A stretch of 44,802 bases of DNA from Gammaproteobacteria bacterium (GTDB lineage Bacteria > Pseudomonadota > Gammaproteobacteria > GCA-001735895). Every line of letters starts with the position of its first letter. Position 1 is the first letter of the stretch. Positions 1-9,295 of this stretch are shown in pieces. The translations under genes and the position numbers were made by a program. The notes under the pieces were generated by a model that had not been told where the DNA came from, searched no databases, and saw only the letters and a list, made by a program, of their open reading frames with translations. The stretch is taken from contig JAAESG010000418.1 of NCBI GenBank assembly GCA_024229615.1, positions 1 through 44,802 of the forward strand. The letters are read 5' to 3'.

Positions 1-5
1 AAAGC

Positions 6-566
6 ATGAGCGAAATCGATTACGGACCGTTGACCGGGCTCATTGGCAGCTGGAAGGGAGACAAGGGTCGGGATTTGCCGCCAGAACCCGATGGTATCGA
101 GGATAACCAGTACACCGAAACCATCCATTTTAGCGCGATTGATGATGTGGATAACGCCGAAACCCAGGAACTGGCCGCCATGCACTACCATCTCTTGGTC
201 CATCGAATACCCGATGGCAAGGCTATCCATAATTAAACCGGATACTGGATCTGGGACGATGCGTCACAATTAGTGATACATGCCTTCACTATCCCACGCG
301 CAGTATGCGTGATCGCCGGCGGGAAATATACGGTTGAAATTGATGCTGAAAGCGCGGTGATAATCGAGGTTTCAGCCAGCCTCGACAATCCTGACTGGCA
401 GATAATACAGTCACCTTTCATACGCGAAAATGCCGTCACCACAGGGTTTCGGCAACGCTTTGTCCTTGGCGAGGAGCTTATAAGTTACCAGCAGACGACC
501 CTGGTCGATATATACGAAAAAGAAGGCTTCGAGCATACCGACGAAAATAGTTTGCAACACCAGTAA
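6..566 (+). pseudogene. Nitrobindin-like (FABP-type) haem-binding beta-barrel protein, interrupted by an in-frame TAA
   Basis: The reading frame runs from ATG at 6 to the stop at 564-566, about 186 codons, broken by TAA at 234-236 (codon 77). Both halves are in the same frame with no indel. The N-terminal half carries the GxWxGxxG motif (residues 14-21, GSWKGDKG) typical of the nitrobindin/THAP4-C beta-barrel family. The second half continues with TGYWIWDDAS and TIPRAVCVIAGG, which fit the rest of the barrel. The family usually has Gln or a similar residue before TGYW, so a CAA-to-TAA change is the simplest explanation. The two halves together give the expected family length, so little else seems to be lost. 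Alternatives are a sequencing error or stop readthrough. Family members bind haem and react with NO or peroxynitrite; function in this strain is doubtful. Confidence 0.75.
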
Positions 567-721
567 CAGCCTCGCAAATTGGATTCAAAGACTGCTTTGA
601 GCGCGATGATTAGCTCCAGAGCAGTTGCTCAGACAGACGAAAATAAGAACCAAGGCGGAGAGTCTTGCCAACAGGGTTTGACAGTGCTTGCCGCCGAAAT
701 ACTCGTGCCTGCTTCACCGCG

Positions 722-807
722 GCTATTTTGATGTACAAACGGAGCAGACAATCGGTCTTGAATGGACTATAAGACATCAAAATAGCTGAGTAGTCAAAAT
801 AGCGTAG
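722..807. repeat. Inverted and direct repeats upstream of the CHASE2 kinase gene
   Basis: A perfect 13-bp inverted repeat, GCTATTTTGATGT (722-734) and ACATCAAAATAGC (774-786), is followed by a near direct copy of its right arm: TCAAAATAGCTGAG at 777-790 and TCAAAATAGCGTAG at 794-807, spaced 17 bp. The last copy ends 5 nt before the kinase ATG. It may be an operator or an mRNA leader structure covering the start region. The rest of the 246-bp gap (567-812) shows no gene; TTGACA at 678-683 is a possible -35 box without a well-spaced -10. Confidence 0.5.
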
Positions 808-812
808 CTTGA

Positions 813-3347
813 ATGCCGTTAATTAAATCCCTGTTAAAACGCGACTGGTTTGTTGGACTGGTCATTACTGTGCTGTTTCTGATCTTTGCAGAAGCGGGCT
901 GGTTTTCTGCGCTCGATCGTCAGGCCTACAACCTCGGGGTAAAGTTTTCCGCTAACAAGGAGCCACACGAAGACATTGTTGTGATTGCGATTGACGACAA
1001 GTCCTTGCAGGCCCTCGGAGCCTGGCCCTGGTCGCGCGATGTACTTGCTGAAACCACGAAATTACTGGCCAGGGCTAAACCGAGCGTGGTCGGTTTAACC
1101 ATGCCTTTCGATACCGGGCAGTACGAAGCCGGGCTGAGCTCGTTGGCCGAATTACGCGGCACTCTCAAAAAAGAGAAAAAACTCAGCCGCCGCGTCAACA
1201 AGGCCTTACGGCAAACCGAGTCGACCCTGCGTGGCGATGACAATCTCTCCAGCACCTTTAAAGCGGGTGGGCGGATCGTGCTGGCGATGCCGTATATCCC
1301 GACCAGCAAGCCGCTACCTGGGCTGACACCGTCCTTGCCCAGGTATATGCAAAAGTTTTCACTGCCCAGGGTTGCGGTGAATGAAAAAAATGATCGTGGT
1401 TTTGGTTGGCCGAGTCCGAGGGTTACACGGGCCTCGGAAATTTTTCCACCGATAGAGAAATTGGCTAAGCAGGTGGGTGGCATCGGTGTGGTCAGTTTTG
1501 CTGAGCACTTTAACAGTGAACCGCTAATCGTTCAGTACGGCAGGGAGTATTTGCCATCCTTCGCGTTAATGTTGGCAACGCGCAGCAAGGGTATGTCGAT
1601 GCAGCATATCGAATCGAGGACCAGCATCAGTCCAATGTTGGGTGGTAAGGATCTCGGTGCCGACATCGATTTCAGGATATATCCACGCTTCTACGAAGAT
1701 AGAGATGGCAACCCGCCGTTTAACCTGTATTCATTGATCGACGTGCTCGATGGAACGGTAACGGCGAACGTGTTTCGTAACAAGATTGTCATTGTCGGCC
1801 TGACTTCACCGCGACTCGCGCAGCCGCGATTGACACCGGCCGGGCAAGCCATTTCTCCGACTATGGCAACCGCGCATACGGTTTCAAGCCTGCTCAACAG
1901 TGAACAATACCAGTTGCCCGAATGGGCCGGATGGGCACAGCGCGGGTTAATCGCCGCGATCGGCATATACCTGATGCTGGTGCTGGGCCGGTTCCGAACC
2001 AACGCGGCGTTTTTTCTGAGTCTGTTCCTGGTACTGATGATTTTCAATGCACACTTCGTGCTGATGAGTTCGCAATCCCTGTGGTTGCCGATGATGTCGG
2101 GAGTCGTGATGTTGCTGGTTGGCCACCTGATCCTCGGTACGCGGCAGTCGGTTAATGTGCGCCTGAGGCTGGTCAGGGGAGAGCTATCTGTCGCAAATCG
2201 CCAGCTTGGGCAGTCTTTGCACGCGCAGGGGAATCTGGATCAGGCGTTTGAGAAATATCGTGCCTGTGAGGTCGATGCCTCGTTGCTTAGCCAGACCTAC
2301 AACCTGGGACTTGACTACGAGCGCAAGCGTCAGTTCAATAAGGCGGCGGCTGTTTTCAAGTTTATCAATGGGCTCGATCCCAAATTTAACGATGTTAGCG
2401 AACGCATCGAACAGAATGAGCAGGCTGCCAATACTGTGGTCCTCGGTGGCAGGGATCCAGCCGGTCCAGGCCCAAACCTGATTTCCGCCAAGGAAGGAAT
2501 GCAGAAACCGAAGCTGGGTCGCTACCAGATTGACAGTGAGATCGGGCGTGGTGCGATGGGTATGGTCTACCTCGGCCGTGATGACAAAATTGGCCGCACA
2601 GTGGCGATCAAGACCATGCTTCTGTCTGACGAGATCGAAGAAGACATGCGTGACGAAGTCAGGGCTCGTTTTTTCCGCGAGGCCGAGGCAGCGGGGCGGC
2701 TCGATCATCCCAATATTGTCACGGTTTATGATGTCGGCGATGAACAGGACCTGGCCTATATCGCGATGGACTATCTGAAGGGCAAGGATTTGACAGCCTA
2801 CAGTACCACCAAAACACTATTACCGGTTAGCCAGGTTTTTGACATTATCATGAATGTTGCGATGGCGCTTGACTATGCCCATCAGCAACACGTCGTCCAC
2901 CGTGATATCAAACCCGCCAACATTATCTACGACAAGCAAAAACGGGTCGCCAAGATTACCGATTTCGGGGTCGCTTGCCTGACCGACGCGAGTAAAACCA
3001 AAACCGGCACGGTGCTGGGCAGCCCTTATTACATGTCACCCGAGCAGCTTGCCGGCAAGCGGGTGGATGGACGTGCCGATTTGTTTTCGCTGGGTGTGAC
3101 TCTGTACCAGATGCTATGTGGTGAATTGCCATTCAAGGGCGACTCGATCGCTAACCTGATGTACAACATAGCCAATGAAAAACATCCCGATATACGTCGC
3201 TATCGTTCTGATTTGCCCAACTGCATCAATACGATCATCAACAAGTCGCTGCAGAAGGAGGCAGAGCAGCGCTATGCAAGCGGCAAGCAGATGGCGGCTT
3301 CAATGAAACGCTGCCAGGAACATATCCGCGAAATGGAAGCCGCCTGA
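813..3347 (+). CDS. CHASE2-domain transmembrane serine/threonine protein kinase
   Basis: This 844-residue protein has a membrane segment at about 12-32, then an extracytoplasmic CHASE2 sensor to about residue 370 (IVVIAIDDKSLQALGAWPWSR is the typical opening). Three closely spaced membrane helices follow (about 375-450), then a helical TPR-like linker and a cytoplasmic Hanks-type kinase from about residue 569 to 835. The kinase has the glycine loop IGRGAMGMVYLG, the lysine in VAIKTM, the catalytic loop HRDIKPANI (about 695), DFGVA (about 716) and the activation segment GSPYYMSPEQ, so it should be active. CHASE2 probably senses an unknown periplasmic signal that controls phosphorylation inside the cell. 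It stands alone, with no adjacent phosphatase or FHA gene. The start is the first ATG and gives a normal membrane N-terminus. Confidence 0.93.
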   Translation: MPLIKSLLKRDWFVGLVITVLFLIFAEAGWFSALDRQAYNLGVKFSANKEPHEDIVVIAIDDKSLQALGAWPWSRDVLAETTKLLARAKPSVVGLTMPFDTGQYEAGLSSLAELRGTLKKEKKLSRRVNKALRQTESTLRGDDNLSSTFKAGGRIVLAMPYIPTSKPLPGLTPSLPRYMQKFSLPRVAVNEKNDRGFGWPSPRVTRASEIFPPIEKLAKQVGGIGVVSFAEHFNSEPLIVQYGREYLPSFALMLATRSKGMSMQHIESRTSISPMLGGKDLGADIDFRIYPRFYEDRDGNPPFNLYSLIDVLDGTVTANVFRNKIVIVGLTSPRLAQPRLTPAGQAISPTMATAHTVSSLLNSEQYQLPEWAGWAQRGLIAAIGIYLMLVLGRFRTNAAFFLSLFLVLMIFNAHFVLMSSQSLWLPMMSGVVMLLVGHLILGTRQSVNVRLRLVRGELSVANRQLGQSLHAQGNLDQAFEKYRACEVDASLLSQTYNLGLDYERKRQFNKAAAVFKFINGLDPKFNDVSERIEQNEQAANTVVLGGRDPAGPGPNLISAKEGMQKPKLGRYQIDSEIGRGAMGMVYLGRDDKIGRTVAIKTMLLSDEIEEDMRDEVRARFFREAEAAGRLDHPNIVTVYDVGDEQDLAYIAMDYLKGKDLTAYSTTKTLLPVSQVFDIIMNVAMALDYAHQQHVVHRDIKPANIIYDKQKRVAKITDFGVACLTDASKTKTGTVLGSPYYMSPEQLAGKRVDGRADLFSLGVTLYQMLCGELPFKGDSIANLMYNIANEKHPDIRRYRSDLPNCINTIINKSLQKEAEQRYASGKQMAASMKRCQEHIREMEAA

Positions 3348-3365
3348 AGCGAAGTTCTAATTGTT

Positions 3366-3381
3366 CCTGGGCGCTTCCAGG
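3366..3381 (+). terminator. Possible weak terminator after the kinase gene
   Basis: The hairpin CCTGG-GCGCTT-CCAGG is followed by TTTAT, 19 nt past the kinase stop. The stem is only 5 bp and the T tract is short, so this is a weak call. Confidence 0.35.
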
Positions 3382-3532
3382 TTTATCAAATGCGCGTGTA
3401 GGCAAAAAGGCAAGCCTGAATATTTCACCAGTCGGTCTCAAGTCTTGTCATAATCCATTGAATATGGGGGATTAATCGATAGTTTTTATGCCAGGTGAGA
3501 TTGCACAATTTGTAACCGGCCTGAACCCTATC

Positions 3533-3642
3533 CCGGCGCTGACTTGTTCAGCTAGGCTTGAACTTGAGCTTCCTTCGAGCCATAGCTACGGCTATGACTC
3601 TCAGTCCAGCCCGGCGTTCAGGCATAGCTGTCCTGCGTCGGA
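3533..3642. repeat. Long imperfect palindrome (copy A of a palindromic repeat family)
   Basis: This lies in the 359-bp gap between the convergent kinase and ygiQ genes, where I see no credible gene. The tip is CATAGC-TACG-GCTATG (3581-3596) with GAG/CTC just outside it. Outer arms CAGCTAGGCTTGAAC (3549-3563) and GTTCAGGCATAGCTG (3616-3630) pair at 13 of 15 positions, with weaker pairing further out. Its overall plan (110-bp palindrome, short A/T-rich tip framed by GAGC/CTC) resembles the palindromes near 23.2, 29.1 and 33.85 kb. It is the most divergent copy and its membership is inferred. Confidence 0.55.
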
Positions 3643-3706
3643 GTGCCGCATCACATCACTCGGGATACTGGTGAAACATCCAGGCTAGATCACGGATTGA
3701 TTCGGG

Positions 3707-5881
3707 CTACTTGCGCGGCGGCAGACCGGTGTGCTGGGTCAGGATTTGCCCTTTACGCACACGATCCGGTTTCGCCTGGTAACTATTCTTGCGCCGCGGG
3801 TTGTGATAGCTGCCGGTATCGCGGGGTTGATACGCCGGGATCAGCTGCATCTTGCCATTGCCGATCAAATCTTCCCGCTTCATCGACTTCAGTGCGTTGC
3901 GCAGCAGGGGCCAGTTGGCCGGATCGTGATAACGCAGAAAGGCTTTGTGCAAGCGCCGTTGTTTATCTCCCTTGGCCGTACTGACATTTTCACTATCGTG
4001 GCGCACACGTTTCAATGGGTTCTTGCCGCTGTGATACATCGCGGTTGCGGTCGCCATGGGCGACGGATAAAAATTTTGCACCTGGTCGGCGCGGAAACCA
4101 TTTTGCTTGAGCCACAGCGCCAGGTTCATCATGTCTTCATCGGTGGTGCCGGGGTGAGCCGCGATGAAATAAGGGATCAGGTACTGTTCCTTGCCAGCCT
4201 TTTTGGAAAACCTTTCAAACAGTGCCCTGAAACGATCATAGCTACCCATGCCGGGTTTCATCATCTTCGACAACGGGCCCTGTTCGGTGTGCTCGGGTGC
4301 GATTTTCAAATAGCCACCGACGTGATGCGTGACCAGCTCCTCGACATAGGCGGGGGATTCGACCGCGAGATCGTAGCGCAGTCCCGAACTGATCAATACC
4401 TTTTTCACGCCCTCGATCGCTCGAGCGCCTCGGTAGAGCTCGATCAGGGCGGAATGATCGGTGTTGAGATTTTCGCAGATTCCCGGATAGACGCAGGAAG
4501 GTCTGCGACATGCGGTTTCGGCCGCTGTGGATTTGCAGGCGATGCGATACATGTTAGCGGTCGGGCCACCGAGATCGGATACTACCCCGGTAAACCCGGG
4601 AACCTTGTCACGCATCGCCTCGATTTCACGCAGAATCGAGTCTTGGGAACGATTTTGGATAATGCGGCCCTCGTGTTCGGTAATCGAGCAAAAGGTGCAG
4701 CCGCCGAAACAACCGCGCATGATATTGACCGAAAAGCGGATCATCTCGTAAGCGGGAATGCGTGCGTCGCGGTATCTCGGGTGAGGTACACGTGCATAAT
4801 CGAAGTCAAATACGTAATCCATTTCTTCGCTTGAAAGCGGAATCGGTGGCGGGTTAAACCAGATTTTCTGCCCGCCCTGATTTTGTACCAACGCGCGCGC
4901 GTTACCGGGGTTGGTTTCGAGGTGTAACACACGGCTGGCGTGCGCATACAGGACAGGGTCGCGCTTGACGTCGTTAAATGATGGCAGACGTACAACGGTT
5001 TTCAGCCGTGACCTGAGTTTATATTGTACATTCGCTAGCTTGCCCTCGAGCTTGATTTCGGCACTCGCTGCAGGCTCATTGGCCGCACTCGCATCGCAGG
5101 CAGCTTCATCGATGATTGCGTATGGATTGGGGGGATTTTCCACCCTGCCGGGCTTGTCGACGTTGGTCGAATCGATGATGTTCCAGTCGGCTGGCAGGTC
5201 CTTGATGAAAAAGGCCGTGCCGCGAACGTCATTGATTTCTTCGATTGCGACGCCATTCGCCAACCGATAGGCAACCTCGACCAGCGCGCGCTCGGCATTG
5301 CCGTAAAGCAGGATATCGGCCTTGGCATCCGCCAGGATCGAACGGCGTACCTTGTCCTGCCAATAGTCGTAGTGCGCGATACGCCTTAGCGAGGCTTCGA
5401 TGCCACCGATGACGATAGGTGTATCGCTGAAAGCTTCGCGACAGCGTTGTGCGTAGACAATGGAGCTGCGATCCGGACGCAAGCCACCCACATCGTTGGG
5501 AGAATAGGCATCATCGCTGCGGATTTTACGATCCGCGGTATAGCGGTTGATCATGGAATCCATGTTACCGGCGCTGACGCCGAAGAACAGGTTCGGTTTA
5601 CCCAGTGTCTTGAATGCGTCTGCCGAATTCCAGTCGGGTTGCGCGATGATGCCGACGCGATACCCCTGCGCTTCAAGCAGTCGTCCAATGATCGCCATGC
5701 CGAAACTGGGATGATCGACGTAGGCGTCACCGGTGACGATGATGATATCGCAACTATCCCAGCCAAGTTGTTCCATCTCGGCACGTGACATTGGCAGAAA
5801 AGGCGCCGTACCAAAGCACTCAGCCCAGTACAGTGGATATTGGTTCAATGGCCTTGGTTCTGAGGATAGTTCGATTTGCAT
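3707..5881 (-). CDS. ygiQ: YgiQ-family radical SAM protein
   Basis: This 724-residue protein is close to full family length. The N-terminus is strongly YgiQ-like ([40 protein letters not shown]), a cobalamin-binding-like region. The radical-SAM [4Fe-4S] motif CFGGCTFC followed by SITEHEGR lies near residue 385. The C-terminal domain contains the family-typical [19 protein letters not shown] and a basic tail. The substrate of YgiQ is not established to my knowledge; family members are placed with UPF0313. ATG at 5881 is the only start that keeps the conserved N-terminus. It is transcribed alone, away from the TauE-like gene by a 67-bp gap on the same strand. Confidence 0.95.
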   Translation of the reverse strand: MQIELSSEPRPLNQYPLYWAECFGTAPFLPMSRAEMEQLGWDSCDIIIVTGDAYVDHPSFGMAIIGRLLEAQGYRVGIIAQPDWNSADAFKTLGKPNLFFGVSAGNMDSMINRYTADRKIRSDDAYSPNDVGGLRPDRSSIVYAQRCREAFSDTPIVIGGIEASLRRIAHYDYWQDKVRRSILADAKADILLYGNAERALVEVAYRLANGVAIEEINDVRGTAFFIKDLPADWNIIDSTNVDKPGRVENPPNPYAIIDEAACDASAANEPAASAEIKLEGKLANVQYKLRSRLKTVVRLPSFNDVKRDPVLYAHASRVLHLETNPGNARALVQNQGGQKIWFNPPPIPLSSEEMDYVFDFDYARVPHPRYRDARIPAYEMIRFSVNIMRGCFGGCTFCSITEHEGRIIQNRSQDSILREIEAMRDKVPGFTGVVSDLGGPTANMYRIACKSTAAETACRRPSCVYPGICENLNTDHSALIELYRGARAIEGVKKVLISSGLRYDLAVESPAYVEELVTHHVGGYLKIAPEHTEQGPLSKMMKPGMGSYDRFRALFERFSKKAGKEQYLIPYFIAAHPGTTDEDMMNLALWLKQNGFRADQVQNFYPSPMATATAMYHSGKNPLKRVRHDSENVSTAKGDKQRRLHKAFLRYHDPANWPLLRNALKSMKREDLIGNGKMQLIPAYQPRDTGSYHNPRRKNSYQAKPDRVRKGQILTQHTGLPPRK

Positions 5882-5948
5882 GGCGGGGTCCGGGTAGGGG
5901 CACGATTTTACACTGATTGGCCGCTAATTGTCCGGTGCTGCGCGATAT

Positions 5949-6692
5949 CTATAGAATCAGGTTAAACATCGCCAGGCACAACAGCACCGCAATGGCGGCG
6001 CGGCGAAACACTTTTTCGCTCGATTTACGAAAGCCATGCGACCCGAGCCAGGTGCCCAGCAGGTAAGTTGCGGCCCCCGGTGCCGCCGCGATGACATCGT
6101 CTACACCCGTGGTTCCACTCACTGCTGAAATCAACGCGAAACCGAGCACGGTAAAGAAAGACCAGGCCACTATCAGGGTGCGCCCCTGGTCCTTGTCGTA
6201 TGGTCCCAGCAGGATGAAGACGACCGCCACCAGCGCGATATAAGAGCCCCCGAAAACGATGCCGGCGCAGATGCCGGCAAAGATCAGCCAGGCAGTGGTC
6301 ATGGGATGTTTATAGCGAAAACCGATCAGCATCATGACGCAGGCGGTTGCGATTGTCAGCGCCATCGCGCGTTTCATCCACAGCGGATCGAGCTCCATTA
6401 ACAGCCAATGACCGAGCGGCATGGAGAGCAGGGTTGGTATCGACATACAGGCGGTTGCACGCCAGTTAATTTGCCGATAAACCGCCTTGAAAAGGTAGAC
6501 ACTGGCGATGAAATCGACCACCAGGATCTTCGAGACGATACTGTAGGGAGTGAAAAACAAGGTCAGAATGGCGAGAATAAATGCCGGCCCGCCGAAGCCG
6601 GTAAAACCCCGAATCAGCCCGGCACCGAAAGCGACAATGGTGATGATTACCATGCCGGGTTCGCCGCTTAAATTGATATTAAAGAAGTCCAT
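5949..6692 (-). CDS. TauE/SafE-family membrane permease (putative anion or sulfite exporter)
   Basis: This 247-residue, very hydrophobic protein has about eight predicted membrane segments. The motif GAGLIRGFTGFGGPAFILAIL after the first helix is the hallmark of the TauE/SafE family, whose members move sulfite, sulfoacetate or related organic anions. The reading frame is open further upstream to a TTG at 6776, but ATG at 6692 (MDFFNINLSG) gives the usual family length and is preferred. It follows the BenE-type gene on the same strand after about 230 bp, so co-transcription is possible but not shown. The substrate cannot be told from sequence. Confidence 0.82.
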   Translation of the reverse strand: MDFFNINLSGEPGMVIITIVAFGAGLIRGFTGFGGPAFILAILTLFFTPYSIVSKILVVDFIASVYLFKAVYRQINWRATACMSIPTLLSMPLGHWLLMELDPLWMKRAMALTIATACVMMLIGFRYKHPMTTAWLIFAGICAGIVFGGSYIALVAVVFILLGPYDKDQGRTLIVAWSFFTVLGFALISAVSGTTGVDDVIAAAPGAATYLLGTWLGSHGFRKSSEKVFRRAAIAVLLCLAMFNLIL

Positions 6693-6920
6693 TAGATCGA
6701 TATCAGCAATCAAAAATATCGCGAAGCTTGTAACAACTTGATCCAGCGCGAAGATATTGCCGGCGCAGTAAGACAAGCGGAAATTCAGGCGGGTGGCCTG
6801 GCGAGATGGCGGGCAGATGTATCGGTGTCAGGCTGGCGCTGTAGGCTCCAACCGCGTTGACCTCCCGATAAGAGGTTTGCCGCCTGTTAATTTCGAGCTG
6901 GCCTGGATGGAATAGTTGTT

Positions 6921-8099
6921 TCATTCTTTCTTTTTAGTGAACACCAGATTAGCAATAACTCCGGCGACCAGACCCCAGAAGGCCGCGCCAATACCAAACA
7001 GGCTGAGACCCGAAGCCGTGACCACGAAGGTAACCACCGCCGCTTCGCGAGACGCATGGTCGGAAACGGCAGTATAGAGACTGTTGGCAATCGTGGATAG
7101 CAGCGCAAGTCCGGCGAGCGAGAGCACAAATTCGCCCGGAAAGGCATTGAACAGGGCTGCGATGGCACCGCTAAAAATTCCGAGCAACAAGTAGAGGATA
7201 CCGGTGCTCAAACCTGCCAGGTAACGTTTACTCGCATCGCTATGCGCCTCGGGGCCGGTACAGATAGCGGCGGTTATCGCCGCCAGGTTGATCGCAAAGC
7301 CGCCAAAAGGCGCGGTTATCAGCGTCGTGATTCCGGTCCAGCTGATGAGTGGTGAAATTGGCGCCGGGTATCCATCGGTGCGTAACACCGCGATGCCCGG
7401 GATGTTCTGTGAGACCATCGTCACCACGAACAGAGGTATGCCGACTCCGATCAGGGCACTCAGCGAGAACTCGGGCATGATTGCCTGTGGCAAATGGAAG
7501 ACCAGTGAGAATCCTGAAAAGTCGAGCAAGCCCTGGAACTGACAGAGTATTAATCCTACTACCAGCACAATTAAAATGGTGTATCGCGGAATCAACCTCT
7601 TCGCCACCAGGTATACCGCAAACATCGCCAGCACCAGTGTGAATCGCGACTCCAGCGAGACAAAAGCGTCGACGCCGAACTGGAACAGAATGCCCGCCAG
7701 CATTGCTGCACTCAGCGGCAGCGGAATGCGATCGATTATTCGTTCGAACCAGCCGGTGACACCGGACAGGGTAATCAACAGGGCGGAGAACAGGAAAGCG
7801 CCGATCGCCTCCGGCATGCTAATGCCCTCCAGTGATGTTACCAGCAATGCGGCTCCGGGAGTCGACCAGGCCGTGATAATCGGCATTTTGTAACGCCAGG
7901 ATAAGCCAAAACTGGTCACACCCAGGCCGATTCCAAGCGCCATCATCCAGGTTCCTATTTGCTCGGGACTGGCGCCGGCAGCCTTTGCCGCCTGAAAAAC
8001 GATGACCGCTGAGCCGCTATAGCCGATGAGCACCGCTGCAAAACCCGCGGCAATGGCGGGTAAATGAAAGTGTTGCCTGAATGACAGTGAATTTGACAT
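6921..8099 (-). CDS. BenE-family (benzoate/H+ symporter-type) transporter
   Basis: This 392-residue integral membrane protein has 11-12 hydrophobic segments. Family signatures include FAAVLIGYSGSAVIVFQAA near the N-terminus, PIITAWSTPGAALL in the middle and FGGFAINLAAITAAICTGPEAH in the C-terminal half. BenE-type carriers import aromatic carboxylates with protons. It lies on the same strand downstream of hutFHG, separated from hutG by a degenerate transporter gene. No dedicated histidine or urocanate permease is present in the hut locus, so a role in bringing in urocanate or a similar acid is conceivable, but this is inference from position only. ATG at 8099 is well supported by the conserved N-terminus. 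Confidence 0.88.
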   Translation of the reverse strand: MSNSLSFRQHFHLPAIAAGFAAVLIGYSGSAVIVFQAAKAAGASPEQIGTWMMALGIGLGVTSFGLSWRYKMPIITAWSTPGAALLVTSLEGISMPEAIGAFLFSALLITLSGVTGWFERIIDRIPLPLSAAMLAGILFQFGVDAFVSLESRFTLVLAMFAVYLVAKRLIPRYTILIVLVVGLILCQFQGLLDFSGFSLVFHLPQAIMPEFSLSALIGVGIPLFVVTMVSQNIPGIAVLRTDGYPAPISPLISWTGITTLITAPFGGFAINLAAITAAICTGPEAHSDASKRYLAGLSTGILYLLLGIFSGAIAALFNAFPGEFVLSLAGLALLSTIANSLYTAVSDHASREAAVVTFVVTASGLSLFGIGAAFWGLVAGVIANLVFTKKKE

Positions 8100-8104
8100 T
8101 ATTG

Positions 8105-8475
8105 TTATTTAGCGCGAGATGCGAGAATGACGCCGACCATGATAATCAACGACGCGAGCAGGAAGATCAACGATAATTTTTCCGACAGTATCAGCCACGC
8201 AAAAAACACCCCGGATACCGGCTGAATATACTGCAATAGGCCGACCTGGGCTATGCCACCAGTAACGAGTGCTCTTTCAAGGTGATAGTGATGCTGATTG
8301 CCTGGTGTAACAATCCGCACCAGGGGTAGCTGCCGGTGCTCAACAAATCGCCGACATCGACAACCCATGGCGCTATCGGTAGCAACAGCAAGGCAAACAG
8401 GCTGACGCCCCAGAAGATAGTTCCGCGTGTGGAGTAACCGTTGCTTAGCAGGCGCGCTCCTTGCCCTGGCCTATA
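8105..8475 (-). pseudogene. Relic of an EamA/DMT-family transporter gene
   Basis: Minus-strand reading in two frames recovers pieces of a drug/metabolite transporter. One frame gives RLLSNGYSTRGTIFWGVSLF and, after LLLLPIAPWVVDVGDLLS, LLHQAISITI. The other gives LERALVTGGIAQVGLLQYIQ, then PVSGVFFAWLILSEKLS and a final hydrophobic helix ending in ASRAK. The frames meet near 8275-8300, where the helix normally between these pieces is missing, so a small deletion has caused a frameshift. The first five or so helices are absent. The stop at 8105 lies just 5 bp before the start of the BenE-type gene, so the relic may once have been its operon partner. The remnant should not make a functional transporter. 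Confidence 0.72.
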
Positions 8476-8512
8476 GGGTCTGCTGTGATTTGCAGCATGT
8501 CTGAAAAAGGCT

Positions 8513-9295
8513 CTAGCCGAGAACGGTTGCTAGGTTGGTGAGGATATCGGCAAGAATAACACGAAGTCTGGCGGCCCTGTCACTATCGTAATGCCACGGT
8601 GCCTGTTCCAGCATGTAGTTGCATTGTGCGAGCTCCATCTGAATCGTGTGATACCCGCGCTGCGGTTGACCATAGTGGCGCGTGGTCCAGCCCCCCTTGA
8701 AACGGCCATTGGTCACGGTGTCGAATTCCGTGGCGCAGTTGCAAAGGCTTTTTACAGTCGACTCGATCGACAGGTCACAACTGCTACCGCTGTTGGTGCC
8801 GATGTTGAAGTCGGCTAGCTTGCCTTCGAACAGAAACGGTATCAGCGAGCGAATCGAGTGGCAGTCGTAGAGTATGACGTAACCGTGCAGCTGATGAATA
8901 CGCTCCAGTTGTTCTGCCAACACGTCGTGGTAGGGCTGATGATACAGCAGTTGGCGCTGCTGAATCTCATCCGCCGAGGGGGCTTGCCCTGTGAGGTAGA
9001 TATCGCTGCCGTCGAAGGTCGTGGTCGGGCACAGGCTGGTGGTATTTTGTCCCGGATACAGCGGCTCATCCTGTGGATCTCGATTGGCATCGATGACATA
9101 GCGATGCAGCGCCGTACTGACGATGGTGGCATCGCTGAGCAGACCCTCATAAAGCCTGCCGATATGCCAGTCGGTATCGGCACGCACATGACCCTCGGAA
9201 TTGAGACGCTTCAATATCGATTCGGGAATCTCGGTGCCGCCATGTGGTTGCGCTAGCAACACCGGGCTGTTGCCTGTCTCGACCCGGGGTTTCAT
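8513..9295 (-). CDS. hutG: N-formylglutamate deformylase (amidohydrolase)
   Basis: This is a 260-residue protein of the FGase family. It hydrolyses N-formyl-L-glutamate to glutamate and formate, the last step of the five-enzyme histidine pathway. Family marks are [16 protein letters not shown] near the N-terminus, [10 protein letters not shown], the [18 protein letters not shown] stretch and YDCHSIRS with a probable metal-binding His. ATG at 9295 overlaps the hutH stop in an ATGA arrangement, showing translational coupling. Its presence together with hutF fits the Pseudomonas-type route rather than the one-step formiminoglutamase route. Confidence 0.93.
   Translation of the reverse strand: MKPRVETGNSPVLLAQPHGGTEIPESILKRLNSEGHVRADTDWHIGRLYEGLLSDATIVSTALHRYVIDANRDPQDEPLYPGQNTTSLCPTTTFDGSDIYLTGQAPSADEIQQRQLLYHQPYHDVLAEQLERIHQLHGYVILYDCHSIRSLIPFLFEGKLADFNIGTNSGSSCDLSIESTVKSLCNCATEFDTVTNGRFKGGWTTRHYGQPQRGYHTIQMELAQCNYMLEQAPWHYDSDRAARLRVILADILTNLATVLG

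Noticed and set aside
3488..3688. 66-residue reading frame between kinase and ygiQ
   Set aside because: It is made of the palindrome and has no ribosome-binding site or domain.
3731..4834. 367-residue plus-strand reading frame
   Set aside because: It is antisense to the radical-SAM core of ygiQ, a clearly conserved gene.
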